Of a DNA stretch of 64,000 nucleotides, positions 44,261-53,327 are shown in pieces; positions within the stretch are counted from its first letter, which is position 1; each line of letters starts with the position of its first letter. The DNA is from Rohdeia mirabilis. GTDB lineage: Bacteria; Planctomycetota; UBA1135; GCA-002686595. The position numbers and the translations under genes were made by a program. Under the pieces are notes generated by a model. The model was given only the letters and a program-made list of their open reading frames with translations. It was not told the DNA's origin and did not search any database. The stretch covers positions 3,410,001-3,474,000 of the forward strand of contig CP036290.1 in the NCBI GenBank assembly GCA_007750655.1, in the 5' to 3' direction.

Positions 44261-45445
44261 ATGGAACGGGTCAGGGGCTGGGCGGAGATCGACCTCGACG
44301 CCTTCGAGTGGAATCTGGATCGCATCGCGGCCGCGGCCGGTGCGGGCACGGACGTCATGCTCGTCGTGAAGGCCGATGCGTACGGACACGGCGCCGTGCG
44401 TCTGGCGCTCTGCGCCCAGGCCCGCGGCGTCCACGGCTTCTGCGTGGGCACCGCGGCCGAGGCCGTCGAGCTGCGTCGCGCGGGGGTGAGCGGGCGAATC
44501 CTGCTCCTCGGCACCCTGGTCGACGAGGAAGCCGAGGTGGTCCTCGACCACGGCATCGAGATCTGCGTCCACTCCACCGATCGCTGCCTCCACCTCGACG
44601 CCCTGGCGCGCCGGCGCGACAGCCGCGCGCGCGTGCACCTGAACGCCGACACCGGCATGGGGCGACTGGGCGTACCCTGCGAACGGGCCGACGTGCTGAT
44701 CGACGCGCTGCGCTCGATGTCGGGTATCGAAGTGGTCGGCCTGATGACCCACATCGCACCCTCCCGCGGACTGCGCGACGAGGAGGGCGCGCGGCAGTTC
44801 GAGCGCTTCGGCGAACTGTGCCGCACCCTGGCCGAGCGCGGCGAGCTGCCGGGCCTCGTCCACGCCGCGAACTCGGCCAGCCTCTTCTCCGGCGGCGCGC
44901 GCACCCTCGCCTCCCTCGAGCTGCCGACGCGCCTGGCGGTGCGGGCCGGCATCGCGGCCTTCGGCATGCTGGCCGAAGGCGTCGACGAAAACAGCGACCT
45001 GCGTCCGATCCTGTCGTTCTCCACCCGTGTCGTGTTCTTCAAGGACGTTCCCACGGGCACGCCGATCGGCTACGACGGCACGTGGCGCGCCGAGCGCCCG
45101 ACGCGCGTCGCGACCTTGCCCGTGGGCTACGACGACGGCATGAACTGGCGGGCCGGCAACCGCGCCCAGGTCCTCGTGCGCGGCCAGCGGGTCCCCGTGA
45201 TCGGCCGGGTCTCGATGGACTACACGACGATCGACGTCACCGACGTCCCCGGGGTCGAGGTCGGCGATCGGGTGACCGTCCTCGGGCGCCAGGGCGAGCA
45301 GTCGATCGACGCCCTCGAACTGGCCCGGGTTTGTGGGACCATTCCCTACGAGATCACGTGCAATCTCGGCCGGCGCGTCCCCCGCGTCACCGTCCGCAGC
45401 GAGCACCGCGACGCTCTCGTGCCCGAGCCGACGTCCGCGCGCTGA
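44261..45445 (+). CDS. alr: Alanine racemase
   Basis: 394 residues. It interconverts L- and D-alanine using pyridoxal phosphate, giving D-Ala for peptidoglycan. The PLP-binding lysine is K37 in VVKADAYGHGAVRL; the second catalytic residue, a tyrosine, is Y290 in VGYDDGMNW. Other motifs are LNADTGMGRLG, HAANSAS and the C-terminal barrel GRVSMDYTTIDVT. The start follows a GCTAGTCT box by 7 bases, and no Shine-Dalgarno is present, which suits a leaderless mRNA. Peptidoglycan precursor synthesis fits the neighbouring glmM. The AsmA-like gene begins 113 bases downstream and may be co-transcribed. Confidence 0.97.
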   Translation: MERVRGWAEIDLDAFEWNLDRIAAAAGAGTDVMLVVKADAYGHGAVRLALCAQARGVHGFCVGTAAEAVELRRAGVSGRILLLGTLVDEEAEVVLDHGIEICVHSTDRCLHLDALARRRDSRARVHLNADTGMGRLGVPCERADVLIDALRSMSGIEVVGLMTHIAPSRGLRDEEGARQFERFGELCRTLAERGELPGLVHAANSASLFSGGARTLASLELPTRLAVRAGIAAFGMLAEGVDENSDLRPILSFSTRVVFFKDVPTGTPIGYDGTWRAERPTRVATLPVGYDDGMNWRAGNRAQVLVRGQRVPVIGRVSMDYTTIDVTDVPGVEVGDRVTVLGRQGEQSIDALELARVCGTIPYEITCNLGRRVPRVTVRSEHRDALVPEPTSAR

Positions 45446-45526
45446 GCGCCGGGCGAGCGGACGTCCTACCCGGCCGGAGGCGGCGCGCTCCTCCACCTCA
45501 CCCTTGCGCACGATCGACCCAACACG

Positions 45527-45562
45527 ATGACGACCGACGAGCGATCGAGCGTGGGAGCATGA
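45527..45562 (+). other. Mini-ORF coupled to the AsmA-like start
   Basis: ATG at 45527 opens an 11-codon frame (MTTDERSSVGA) whose TGA at 45560-45562 overlaps the ATG of the next gene (ATGA). It may serve translational coupling or be chance; the junction matches other overlaps in this window. Confidence 0.3.
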
Positions 45563-48500
45563 AGCTCTGCTGGCGCTTCCTCGAGCGGCTGGCGTCGGTC
45601 GCCGCACTGGTCCTGATCGCGATGCTGCTCGCGGTGGAGATCACCGAACGCACGGGTCTCACCGCGCGCGCGGTCGAGATCGCTCTCGACCGCGTGCTGC
45701 CCGAGGGCGACTGGGTCGTCGACGCGTGCCGACTGGACCTGGGCGGCCCGTCGATCGAGATCGACGGCCTCACGTGGTCGATGGACGGCGACGAACTGGG
45801 CCGCGCCGAGCGAGCGGCGGTGACGCTGTCGCCGTTCGGCCTCGGTCGCCCGGTGCTCGAGCGGGTCGTCGTGCGCGGCGGAAGGCTCACGCTCTCACCG
45901 GCGCTGGTCGCGGCGCTCACGCCCCGCGCCGGAACCGCGGACGAGGACGGCGGCGCGCGCCCCGACCAGTTGGCCGAGCGCGCGCGGCTCGAGATCTACG
46001 ACCTCGAACTTCGCACCGCCGCGTCCGACACGCCGCTCGCGACGCTCGACCTGCGGCTCGACGTGATCGAGGAGGGCCGCCTGACGCTCGTCGCGTCGGC
46101 CCGCGACCGCCAGGGTCGGACCGGTCGCCTCGAGGGACGCGGGCGCCTGTACGACGACGGCGAGTCCACGATCGACGTCGCGGCCGACGATCTTCCGTTC
46201 ACGCCCATCGGCCCGATCTTCGAAGCGTTGTCGGCGCACTCGAAGACCGAGCGCGCGACGCTCCCCGCTTTCGAGTCGACCGGTCGACTCTCCGTCCGCG
46301 CGCGCGCTCGCGGACGGACCGATCGCGTCGACTCCATCGACCTGAGCTTCGAAGCGCTCGACCTGGCCGTCGACGCCTCGGCACCGGAACTCGACCTGAC
46401 CGAGGGCGCGGTGAAGGGCCGCCTCACCTGGCGCCCGGACGAGACGAACGACCTGGGGCACGTGGACGGACGGATCCAGGGCGACGTCGTCTGGGACGGC
46501 CAGCGCGTGCGGATCGGGTGGCGCGGTGGGGACCAGATGCCAGGTGAGCCGGACGCGCTCGCCGCCCCCTTCGGCGACATCCACCTGTGCACGCTCGATC
46601 GTCCGGTCGGCGCGACGGTGCAGGCCCTGGTCGGTCGGATCGTCGCCGGCCAGCAGGACGTGGTCGACCGCACGTTCGAGGCGCTCGGGGCGAAGGGAGC
46701 GGCCGACGCGTGGCTCGGACTGCGCATCCGACGCGCGGTCCGGCGCGACGAGATGGCTCCGACCTGGACCAGCGACCTCGCGCTCGTCGGACGCCCGAAC
46801 GGCGCCCTCGCGATGTCGATCGACGGCTGGCCGAACGCGGACGGCGAACTCAGCGGCTTCCCGCTGCCCGTCGAGGGTCTCGAGGGACGCGTGGTCTACG
46901 GACACGTCGGTGACGGAGTCCGACACGATCGCCTGGGCGTGCTCGGAGCGGACGGGTACGTGCCCGCGGCGGCGGGCGCCGAGCGCCCGGACGCCCGCAC
47001 CGCGAGAGTGCACGTCGAAGGCTGGTTGGCCTCGCCGCTGCCGCCCGACGCCCGCGGGAATCGCGCAGCCGACAGGCGCGCACCGATGCACTTCAAGATC
47101 GCTGCGCGCGACGTGCCGATCGACGAGCGCCTGACCGCGGCCGTGTTCGCGACCGGCGCCGGCATCGACCTGGACGCCATCGTGGGTCCGAGAGCCGGCC
47201 GCGTGGCCGAAGCGCGGGTCGAGATCGAACAGAGTCCGCTGCTCGAAGGCGTCGTCGTGTCGGTCGACGCCACCGTGGCCGACCTCGCCGGACACCTGGC
47301 GGAGGACCTGATCGGCAACGCCTTCGACTTCGAAGAGGTCGACGGCAACGTCGTGGTGCGCATGGGCGCGTCGACCGGTGGCCTGGGTGGCGACGACGAC
47401 GTGGAGCGCCGAGCGTTCGGCTTCGCGCTCGACCTGGACGGTGCGTTCGTCGGTCGCAGCGGCTCGAACATCGAAGTCACGGGCGCCCTGCGCTCGGCGG
47501 ATCCGCTCGATCCGTCGGCGACGCTCGGCGGCACCCTCGCCCAGTGGGACGTGGTCGCCGACGGACTGTCCACGGGTGACGAACTGCTCGCGCCGTACCT
47601 CGACGCCGATCCGACCCTGCGTGCGAGCCTCGACGAGTTCGGCCTCGAGGCGCGGCTCGAGGTCCAGTTCCACAGCGGTGTCGCGCGTTTCGGCGGTGCC
47701 GCGGACGAGCGGATCGAGGTGCGCGCCACGGGTCTCGAGGCCGCCTACCGCGGCGTCGCGCTCGCGGGGCCGAGCGTTCTCGATCCGAACTGCGCCCAGG
47801 TGGTCGCCACCCGTCGACGTGCGCGCGGCGACGCGGAGAGCGCGGTCCCGGTCCAACCGTGGGAGGTGCGCATCGCGGCTGCGGCGCGCGACGAACTGGG
47901 AACCGACTGGTCGCTGCGCGGCGAGACCGGGCCGAACGGTGGTTACACGGCGCACGTGCGCGTCGCGGGCCTGCGCCCGACCGATCCGACCTACCTCGCG
48001 GCACTCGACGTCGAGCCGAGCTTCGAAGTGCGCGGTGCTCTGGACGGATGGGCGCGCGTCGGCTCGAGCCCGAACGCCGACCTACGACTCGAGGACGCCG
48101 AAGCGCGACTGCGAGGCAACGACGTCGATGCCGGCGGAGTCGAGATCACCGACCTCGAGGGAGCGCTGCACCTGGTCGCGGGCCGCGTGGAGTCCGACGC
48201 CATCGATGGTCGACTCGCCAACAGTCCGTTCACGTTGCGCGACGTGCGCCTGATCCTCGACCCCAACGGTTCGGCGGCGGCCACGTCCATGAGCCTGCCC
48301 GACGGCGCCGACGGTCGACCGATCGAGGTGCGCCTCACCGCGCGCGCGTTCGCCCGCAACCTGCGTCTCGACCCGCGCGAACTCGTGCGCGACGACCTCG
48401 AAGTGGCGCGCTGGGCCTCCGAACACCGCTGGCGCGGCCTGATCGACGTCGAAGGGGTCGAGCTCGCGGTCGGCCTCGACGTGGACGGCACGCCGGTCAC

Positions 48501-49452
48501 GCGCGCGCGCGGCGTGCTCGTGCCGCACGATCTCTACGCCCACTACTCGCTGCCGATCCGCCTGCGTTCGGCGCGGCTCGAGGTCGACGACCTCGTCGCG
48601 GACGCGAACGGCGTGCGCGCGTCGGCTCGGCTGGTGGACGCCTACGGCGACGTGGCCGAGCAGAGCCTCGCGCGCACCAGCGCCCGGATCGAACTCGACG
48701 GCGAACGCCTCGTGATCGACGAGCTGATGGGCGAGTTGGGTGGCGGCACCATCGTCGGTCTGTCCACCGCGACGATGGGCAACGACCAACTCATCGAAGG
48801 TTCGCGGCGCCCCGGGGCGTCGGGGACCGAAGCCCTGCGACTCGAGTTCGGGGAGGTCTCGAGCTTCCTCCTCGGACTGCGGCTCGACCGCGTCGACGTG
48901 GGCGATCTCATCGGACGCCTCTTCGGCAGTCAGGTCCAGAGCCGCGGCAAGCTCTCCGGCTACGTCCAACTCGCGCGCGGTCGCGACGATCGCCTCTCGG
49001 CCCTGCGCGGCGTGGCCGAGGTGCGGCTCGACGAGGCGCGCCTGTGGTCCGTCCCGGTCGTGCGCGAGGTGTTCGCGGTGCTCGGCCTCGACGCGACCGC
49101 GACCTTCGACTGGATGTCGACGCGGCTCGATCTGCGCGGCGGCCGCCTGTACCTGAAGGACGCCGTCGCCCGCAGTCCGCTCGTCAAGTTGATGGGCGAC
49201 GGCTACGTGGACGCCGACGGCACCCTCGACCAACGCTTCGACCTGCATTACTCGCTGGTCGACCGCGTCCCCCTGCTGTCGCAGTTGTTCTACTGGTTCC
49301 AGAGTCGACTCGTGAGCATCCGCATCGGCGGCTCGATCGACCGCCCGCGCATCGAGCTGGCCAGCGTCGTCACCGCCCTCTTCCGCGGCGGTTCGAACGG
49401 CAAGCTCCAACTTCCCCTGCCCCCCACCACGCCGCTCCCCGAGCGGTTCTGA
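45559..49452 (+). CDS. Giant AsmA/YhdP-like envelope protein
   Basis: 1297 residues. One N-terminal transmembrane helix (about 8-28, ERLASVAALVLIAMLLAVEI) anchors a very long, beta-rich extracytoplasmic part made of repeated AsmA-like strands (DLSFEALDLAVDASAPELDLTEGAVKGRLTW). The last 200 residues have the conserved AsmA_2-type end: LRGVAEVRLDEARLWSVPVVREVFAVLGLDATATFDWMSTRLDLRGGRLYLKD, then the amphipathic FYWFQSRLVSIRIGGSIDRPRIEL. Proteins of this class (AsmA, TamB, YhdP) form bridges that help phospholipids or proteins cross between membranes in diderms. It fits with the LptE-, BamD- and LPS-type genes here. Substrate specificity is unknown. manC begins 13 bases downstream. Confidence 0.83.
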   Translation: MKLCWRFLERLASVAALVLIAMLLAVEITERTGLTARAVEIALDRVLPEGDWVVDACRLDLGGPSIEIDGLTWSMDGDELGRAERAAVTLSPFGLGRPVLERVVVRGGRLTLSPALVAALTPRAGTADEDGGARPDQLAERARLEIYDLELRTAASDTPLATLDLRLDVIEEGRLTLVASARDRQGRTGRLEGRGRLYDDGESTIDVAADDLPFTPIGPIFEALSAHSKTERATLPAFESTGRLSVRARARGRTDRVDSIDLSFEALDLAVDASAPELDLTEGAVKGRLTWRPDETNDLGHVDGRIQGDVVWDGQRVRIGWRGGDQMPGEPDALAAPFGDIHLCTLDRPVGATVQALVGRIVAGQQDVVDRTFEALGAKGAADAWLGLRIRRAVRRDEMAPTWTSDLALVGRPNGALAMSIDGWPNADGELSGFPLPVEGLEGRVVYGHVGDGVRHDRLGVLGADGYVPAAAGAERPDARTARVHVEGWLASPLPPDARGNRAADRRAPMHFKIAARDVPIDERLTAAVFATGAGIDLDAIVGPRAGRVAEARVEIEQSPLLEGVVVSVDATVADLAGHLAEDLIGNAFDFEEVDGNVVVRMGASTGGLGGDDDVERRAFGFALDLDGAFVGRSGSNIEVTGALRSADPLDPSATLGGTLAQWDVVADGLSTGDELLAPYLDADPTLRASLDEFGLEARLEVQFHSGVARFGGAADERIEVRATGLEAAYRGVALAGPSVLDPNCAQVVATRRRARGDAESAVPVQPWEVRIAAAARDELGTDWSLRGETGPNGGYTAHVRVAGLRPTDPTYLAALDVEPSFEVRGALDGWARVGSSPNADLRLEDAEARLRGNDVDAGGVEITDLEGALHLVAGRVESDAIDGRLANSPFTLRDVRLILDPNGSAAATSMSLPDGADGRPIEVRLTARAFARNLRLDPRELVRDDLEVARWASEHRWRGLIDVEGVELAVGLDVDGTPVTRARGVLVPHDLYAHYSLPIRLRSARLEVDDLVADANGVRASARLVDAYGDVAEQSLARTSARIELDGERLVIDELMGELGGGTIVGLSTATMGNDQLIEGSRRPGASGTEALRLEFGEVSSFLLGLRLDRVDVGDLIGRLFGSQVQSRGKLSGYVQLARGRDDRLSALRGVAEVRLDEARLWSVPVVREVFAVLGLDATATFDWMSTRLDLRGGRLYLKDAVARSPLVKLMGDGYVDADGTLDQRFDLHYSLVDRVPLLSQLFYWFQSRLVSIRIGGSIDRPRIELASVVTALFRGGSNGKLQLPLPPTTPLPERF

Positions 49453-49465
49453 TCCCGGCCGTTCC

Positions 49466-50566
49466 ATGTCGACCACCGCTTCGAACCAGGTCAAGGACCT
49501 CTTCGCCGTCGTCATGGCCGGCGGCTCGGGCACGCGCTTCTGGCCCGCCAGCCGCGCCGCGCGTCCCAAGCAGTTCCTGCCGATGGGCTCACAGAAGCCG
49601 CTCCTCGTGCAGACCGTCGAGCGCCTCGCGGGACTCGTGCCGATCGAGCGCGTGTTGATCGTGACGGCCCGCGACCAAGCGGCGCTCGTGCGCGAGCACC
49701 TGCCCGAACTGCCGCACGAGAACGTGCTCGAGGAACCCTGTGCGCGCAACACGGCCGCGTGCGTCGCGTGGGCGGCGCTCGAGGTCGAACGCCGCGCACC
49801 CGGCTCGCTGCAGCTCGTGTGTCCGGCCGACCACGTCATCGCTCCGGTCGAACGCTTCGAGGCCACGGTGCGCGCCGCCTGCGACGAAGCGCGCGCCAAC
49901 GGCGGACTCTTCACGTTCGGCGTGCGCCCCACGCACCCGGCCACCGGCTACGGCTACATCGAGACCGGCGCCGTGCTGGGCGAGCGCGACGGGCACGCCG
50001 TGCACGCAGTGGCGCGCTTCGTCGAGAAGCCCGACCGCGCCCGCGCCGAAGAGTTCCTCGCCACCGGCCACTTCCTGTGGAACGCGGGCATCTTCCTGTG
50101 GCGCGGCTCGGACGTGCTGGCCGGCTTCGAGGCCCACGCGGGCGACATCCTCGAGCCGCTGCGCGCGTTGGTCGACGGCCAGGGCGACGTGGACGCGGTC
50201 TACCCGGCCCTGCGCGCGGCTCCGGTCGACGTGGCGCTGATGGAGAAGGCCAGTGACATCAAGACCGTGCCCATCGACTACACCTGGAGCGACGTGGGAT
50301 CCTGGACCGCGCTCGAGGACCTGAACGCGCCCGACGGCGACGGCAACTGGCGCAACTTCTCGAACGGGAACGCGGAACTCGTCGCGGTCGACAGCAGCGG
50401 CTGCATCGTGCACGCCGAGTCCGACGAGGTCGTGGCACTGATCGGCGTGAAGGACCTGGTGGTCGTGCGTTCGGGCGACGCGACACTGGTCTGTCCGCGC
50501 GGACGCGACCAGGACGTGCGCGAGGTGGTGGACCGCCTGCGCCAGAGCGGCGGCCGATTCCTCTAG
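49466..50566 (+). CDS. Mannose-1-phosphate guanylyltransferase
   Basis: 366 residues. It makes GDP-mannose from mannose-1-phosphate and GTP. The nucleotidyltransferase signature AVVMAGGSGTRFWPASRAARPKQFL is near the start, followed by LVCPADHVI and FVEKPD; FLWNAGIFLWR and TWSDVGSWTALE are the family's late motifs. The bifunctional PMI domain of ManC-type enzymes is absent. GDP-mannose could feed the glycosyltransferases or the STT3 glycan. The gene sits between the AsmA-like gene and ruvX with short gaps (13 and 17 bases). Confidence 0.94.
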   Translation: MSTTASNQVKDLFAVVMAGGSGTRFWPASRAARPKQFLPMGSQKPLLVQTVERLAGLVPIERVLIVTARDQAALVREHLPELPHENVLEEPCARNTAACVAWAALEVERRAPGSLQLVCPADHVIAPVERFEATVRAACDEARANGGLFTFGVRPTHPATGYGYIETGAVLGERDGHAVHAVARFVEKPDRARAEEFLATGHFLWNAGIFLWRGSDVLAGFEAHAGDILEPLRALVDGQGDVDAVYPALRAAPVDVALMEKASDIKTVPIDYTWSDVGSWTALEDLNAPDGDGNWRNFSNGNAELVAVDSSGCIVHAESDEVVALIGVKDLVVVRSGDATLVCPRGRDQDVREVVDRLRQSGGRFL

Positions 50567-50583
50567 GCGCGAGCGCCACGACC

Positions 50584-51009
50584 ATGGGTGCCGTCCTCGC
50601 GATCGACCTGGGAACGAAGAAGACCGGCTTCGCCGTGGCCGACGGGTTGCGGCTGTCGATCACGCTGCTCGAGTGTCCGCGCATCGACGGCACGAGCGAC
50701 AAGCTGCTCGACCACGTCGCGGGACTGCTCGACGAGCGCGACGTCGACGTGCTGCTGCTCGGGTGGCCGCTCAACATGGACGGCACCGGCGGTCCGCAGA
50801 CCGACTACACCCAGGCCTTCGCGGAGAGGCTGCGCGCGCGCTTCGCAGGGCTCGAGGTCGTTCCGTACGACGAGCGCCTCACCAGCAAGGAGGCCGAGTC
50901 GCGACTGCGCGAGGAGGGCGCGAGCTTCCGCGAGATGCTGAAGCACCGCGACAGCGCGGCCGCGGCGGTGCTGCTGCAGGACTGGATCGAATCGGGCGAG
51001 CCGCGATGA
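50584..51009 (+). CDS. ruvX: Putative pre-16S rRNA nuclease / Holliday junction resolvase-like YqgF
   Basis: 141 residues. RNase H-like fold with the family's first acid in VLAIDLGTKKTGFAVAD, second in VDVLLLGWPLNMDG, and third group in DERLTSKEAESRL; KHRDSAAAAVLLQDWIESG is the terminal helix. YqgF/RuvX is essential in E. coli for 16S rRNA 5' maturation. Its stop overlaps the next start (ATGA). Confidence 0.92.
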   Translation: MGAVLAIDLGTKKTGFAVADGLRLSITLLECPRIDGTSDKLLDHVAGLLDERDVDVLLLGWPLNMDGTGGPQTDYTQAFAERLRARFAGLEVVPYDERLTSKEAESRLREEGASFREMLKHRDSAAAAVLLQDWIESGEPR

Positions 51010-51371
51010 GCGCGAAGAGCGAGAAGGCGCTCGCCGAACTGCGGGCGTTCGGCCTGTCGTACCCCGGCGCGCACCTGAAGAGTCCGTGGCCGAACCACGC
51101 CGACCTCGCGGTGGACGACAAGACGTTCGCCTACCTCCCCGCGGAGGCCGGACCGTTCTCGATCTCGTGCCGGCTCCCCCACTCGTCCGCACAGGCGCTC
51201 GAGCTGCCGTTCTGCGAACCGACCGGCTACGGACTCGGCAAGTGGGGCTGGGTGACGGCCACGATCGAGAAGGGCACGATCCCCGTCGACCTCTTCAAGG
51301 ACTGGATCGACGAGAGCTATCGCAAGCAGGCCAAGGTGAAGCGTCTGCGCGAACTCGACGCGGGCGAGTGA
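51006..51371 (+). CDS. MmcQ/YjbR family protein
   Basis: 121 residues, start overlapping ruvX (ATGA). It has the small CyaY-like double-wing DNA-binding fold of MmcQ/YjbR: LRAFGLSYPGAHLKSPWPNHADLAVDDKTFAYL, YGLGKWGWVTATIEKG, DWIDESYRKQAKVKRL. Cellular role in the family is not established. It converges with the alpha/beta hydrolase gene 16 bases later. Confidence 0.85.
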   Translation: MSAKSEKALAELRAFGLSYPGAHLKSPWPNHADLAVDDKTFAYLPAEAGPFSISCRLPHSSAQALELPFCEPTGYGLGKWGWVTATIEKGTIPVDLFKDWIDESYRKQAKVKRLRELDAGE

Positions 51372-51387
51372 GCGCGCAGCGGGCCGC

Positions 51388-52272
51388 TCAACGGGTCACT
51401 TTGGACTCGAGCCAGGCCGCGATCTCGTCGCAGCGCGTGCTCCAGTCGCGCTCGCGCAACAGGTCGCCCTTGCGGCCCTCGATCAGGCGCACCTCGACGT
51501 GCTCGCTGGCCAGCGCCTTCGAGGCCGCCGGATCGCCGATCGGATCGTCCGCGCCGTGCAGCACGAGCGTCGGCACGGCGAGTTGCTTCGCGCGCGCCGC
51601 AACGTCGGCGGCTTCGCGCGGCAGCATCTGCGCCGTGTGCCGCGTGACCAGGTCGTGCACCAGCGGGTTGCCCTCCCAGTTGGCGCCAGCGGCCTCCTCG
51701 GCGGTGAGCTGGTGCGACGCGAGTCCCAGCGGACCGACGTCGAGCGGCTTGGGTTTTTGGAACATCGCCTTCAAGCCACCGGCCTTGGGCGGCTCGACCA
51801 GCTTCGGCGCGAGGACGGGCGAGATCAGGACCAGCGCCGCCACGCGATCGGGCAGGGCGAGGGCGTAGGCGATCGCGAACAGGGCGCCGAGGCCCGTGGC
51901 GATGACGACCTTGGGCGCGTCCGGCAGACGGTAGGCCAGGTGGTCGCAGATCGAGTCCAGGTCGCGCACCGGCTCGGGCAGGCCCCAGCAGTGACCGCGC
52001 GGACCTTCGCTGTTGCCGTGGCCGCGCAGGTCGGGCAGCGCGACGGCCCAGCCGCGCTCGGCGAAGTACTCGCCCGGCCCCTGGTAGAGCGCGCCATGTC
52101 CGCCGGCGCCGTGCACGATCGTGATCGCACCGGTGGGCTCGCCGACGCCGGCCAGCTCGAGCACGTGCAGGAGGAACATGCCCTCGGCGGTGTGCGAGAG
52201 TCCGGCGCCCTCGGTTCCGTCGGGGTTGGACTCGCGGAGCTCGAGATTGGTGACGAAGGAGGAGACGGTCAT
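51388..52272 (-). CDS. Alpha/beta hydrolase-fold protein lacking catalytic Ser and His
   Basis: 294 residues with the order of monoacylglycerol lipase-type enzymes: VHGAGGHGALYQGPGEYFAERGWAVALPDLRGHGNSEG (oxyanion loop), then VVIATGLGALFAIAYAL (strand, nucleophile elbow) at about 122-138, and VPTLVLHGADDPIGDP with the acid Asp at 242/243. At the elbow the expected GxSxG is ATGLGA, with Gly127 where the nucleophilic serine should be. At the end, EGRKGDLLRE has Gly269 where the catalytic histidine is expected (EGxxHEL). Two of the triad are therefore gone, so the protein is probably a non-enzymatic binding or scaffold protein. It lies opposite rnpB and converges on the MmcQ gene. Confidence 0.8.
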   Translation of the reverse strand: MTVSSFVTNLELRESNPDGTEGAGLSHTAEGMFLLHVLELAGVGEPTGAITIVHGAGGHGALYQGPGEYFAERGWAVALPDLRGHGNSEGPRGHCWGLPEPVRDLDSICDHLAYRLPDAPKVVIATGLGALFAIAYALALPDRVAALVLISPVLAPKLVEPPKAGGLKAMFQKPKPLDVGPLGLASHQLTAEEAAGANWEGNPLVHDLVTRHTAQMLPREAADVAARAKQLAVPTLVLHGADDPIGDPAASKALASEHVEVRLIEGRKGDLLRERDWSTRCDEIAAWLESKVTR

Positions 52273-52538
52273 CGGGAGGCCTGCGGCAGAGGTGGGTGGC
52301 GGTCGATCCGCCGTTCGGGCCCGGCAGGCTACCAACCCTCGGTACTGGCCTCGTTCGCTGGTGCGAGATGGCGAGCCCCAGGGTCCCAGGGGCCCGATCC
52401 GTCGCCGAACGGCCCACGGGCTCTCGGATCGAACGTCGCGCTCCGCCGCGCCGCTGTGGCCCCGGGCTCCGGCCAGCCGCCGCTGGCGCGCTGGGAGGGT
52501 CCTTCGGCCTTCACCAACGAACGAACCCAGGACCACGC

Positions 52539-52544
52539 TATGCT
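52539..52544 (+). promoter_or_regulatory. Putative -10 box (GCTATGCT) of rnpB
   Basis: TATGCT preceded by GC, 7 bases before the first base of RNase P RNA as set by the P1 helix. Gives an independent fix on the -10 to start distance for the motif. Confidence 0.5.
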
Positions 52545-52551
52545 CGCGCGC

Positions 52552-52946
52552 GGATGCGAGTGGCCCGGGCGACCGCGTCCGATCCTCACGGGTCGGCCGA
52601 GGAAAGTCCGGACTCCACGAGCCAGGGTGGTTGCTAACGACAACCGGTCGCGAGGCCAGGGAAAGTGCCACAGAGAACAGACCGCCTCCCACGTCCTCGG
52701 GCGTGGGCGGCAAGGGTGAAACGGTGCGGTAAGAGCGCACCGCGGGTCCTGGTGACAGGCCCGGCACGGTAAACCCCACCCGGAGAAAGACCGCATAGGG
52801 GGGCGTTTGGCGCGGCTCGCGTCGCCCCCGGGTAGGTCGTTCGAGGCCGCGCGCGAGTGCGGCCCTAGAGAAATGGTCGCCCCCGCCGCTCCGGTTCGCC
52901 GGGGCGCGCGGGAACAGGATCCGGCTTACGAGGGCCGCTCGCATCC
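52552..52946 (+). ncRNA. rnpB: RNase P RNA, bacterial type A
   Basis: RNase P RNA cleaves the 5' leader from pre-tRNA. Conserved segments appear in order: GAGGAAAGTCCGGACTCC at 52613, CAGAGAACAGACCGCC near 52672, GGTAAGAGCGCACC at 52729, the GGTAAACCCCACC region at 52769, AGAGAAATGGTCGCC at 52866 and ATCCGGCTTACG at 52918. The ends pair into P1: GGATGCGAGTGGCC at 52552 with GGCCGCTCGCATCC at 52933-52946, which fixes both ends. Length of about 395 is normal. It is transcribed opposite to the hydrolase and ahead of the Nudix-like gene. Confidence 0.95.
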
Positions 52947-52977
52947 ACCTCGCTCGGGCGTCCGGCGCGGGCCCGGC

Positions 52978-52996
52978 CGGGGCTCCGCCCGCCCCG
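52978..52996 (+). terminator. Possible hairpin terminator after rnpB
   Basis: CGGGGC, seven-base loop, GCCCCG, in a GC-rich tract 32 bases beyond the 3' end. The surrounding sequence also folds in other ways, so support is weak. Confidence 0.3.
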
Positions 52997-53276
52997 CGTC
53001 CATCCGGGTGCCGCGGAGCGTTCGAGCCTGCGGCCGCCGAGGGTCGGCCCGCCTCCGAGCGGGGGCCGATCTCTCGGCCGAGACGCCGTGGACCACAGGG
53101 AGGATCTCGAGCAGCGCCGGCCCGAAGGCACCAGATATGGTGCTCCGCCCGAGTGAGCGCCACGAGATGTGGTGACAGCTGCGGCGCACGGCGGCGACCT
53201 GGGTGCCACCCCCGTGCCTGTCTTCGCTTCGATCCGACGGCGACACAGGCGGCCCCCCGCGCTGCCCCGGCGCTGC

Positions 53277-53282
53277 TAGACT
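53277..53282 (+). promoter_or_regulatory. Putative extended -10 box (GCTAGACT) of the Nudix gene
   Basis: TAGACT preceded by GC, giving a leader of about 39 bases before the GTG at 53328. Same consensus as the other boxes, but not leaderless. Confidence 0.4.
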
Positions 53283-53327
53283 GCTCCGCCCTTTTCCTGG
53301 GCTTCACAGGATCCGAGGACCCGCACC

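Larger units (their letters stand above)
52947..53327. other. Intergenic region, 381 bases, after rnpB
   Basis: No gene is recognised. It holds the possible terminator at 52978-52996, a small perfect palindrome GCACCA-GATA-TGGTGC at 53128-53143, and the -10-like TAGACT at 53277-53282 for the Nudix-like gene (start 46 bases on). Confidence 0.5.

Noticed and set aside
52121..52732. ORF overlapping the RNase P RNA 5' part
   Set aside because: The RNA has all conserved segments and pairing ends; the frame has no protein motif.
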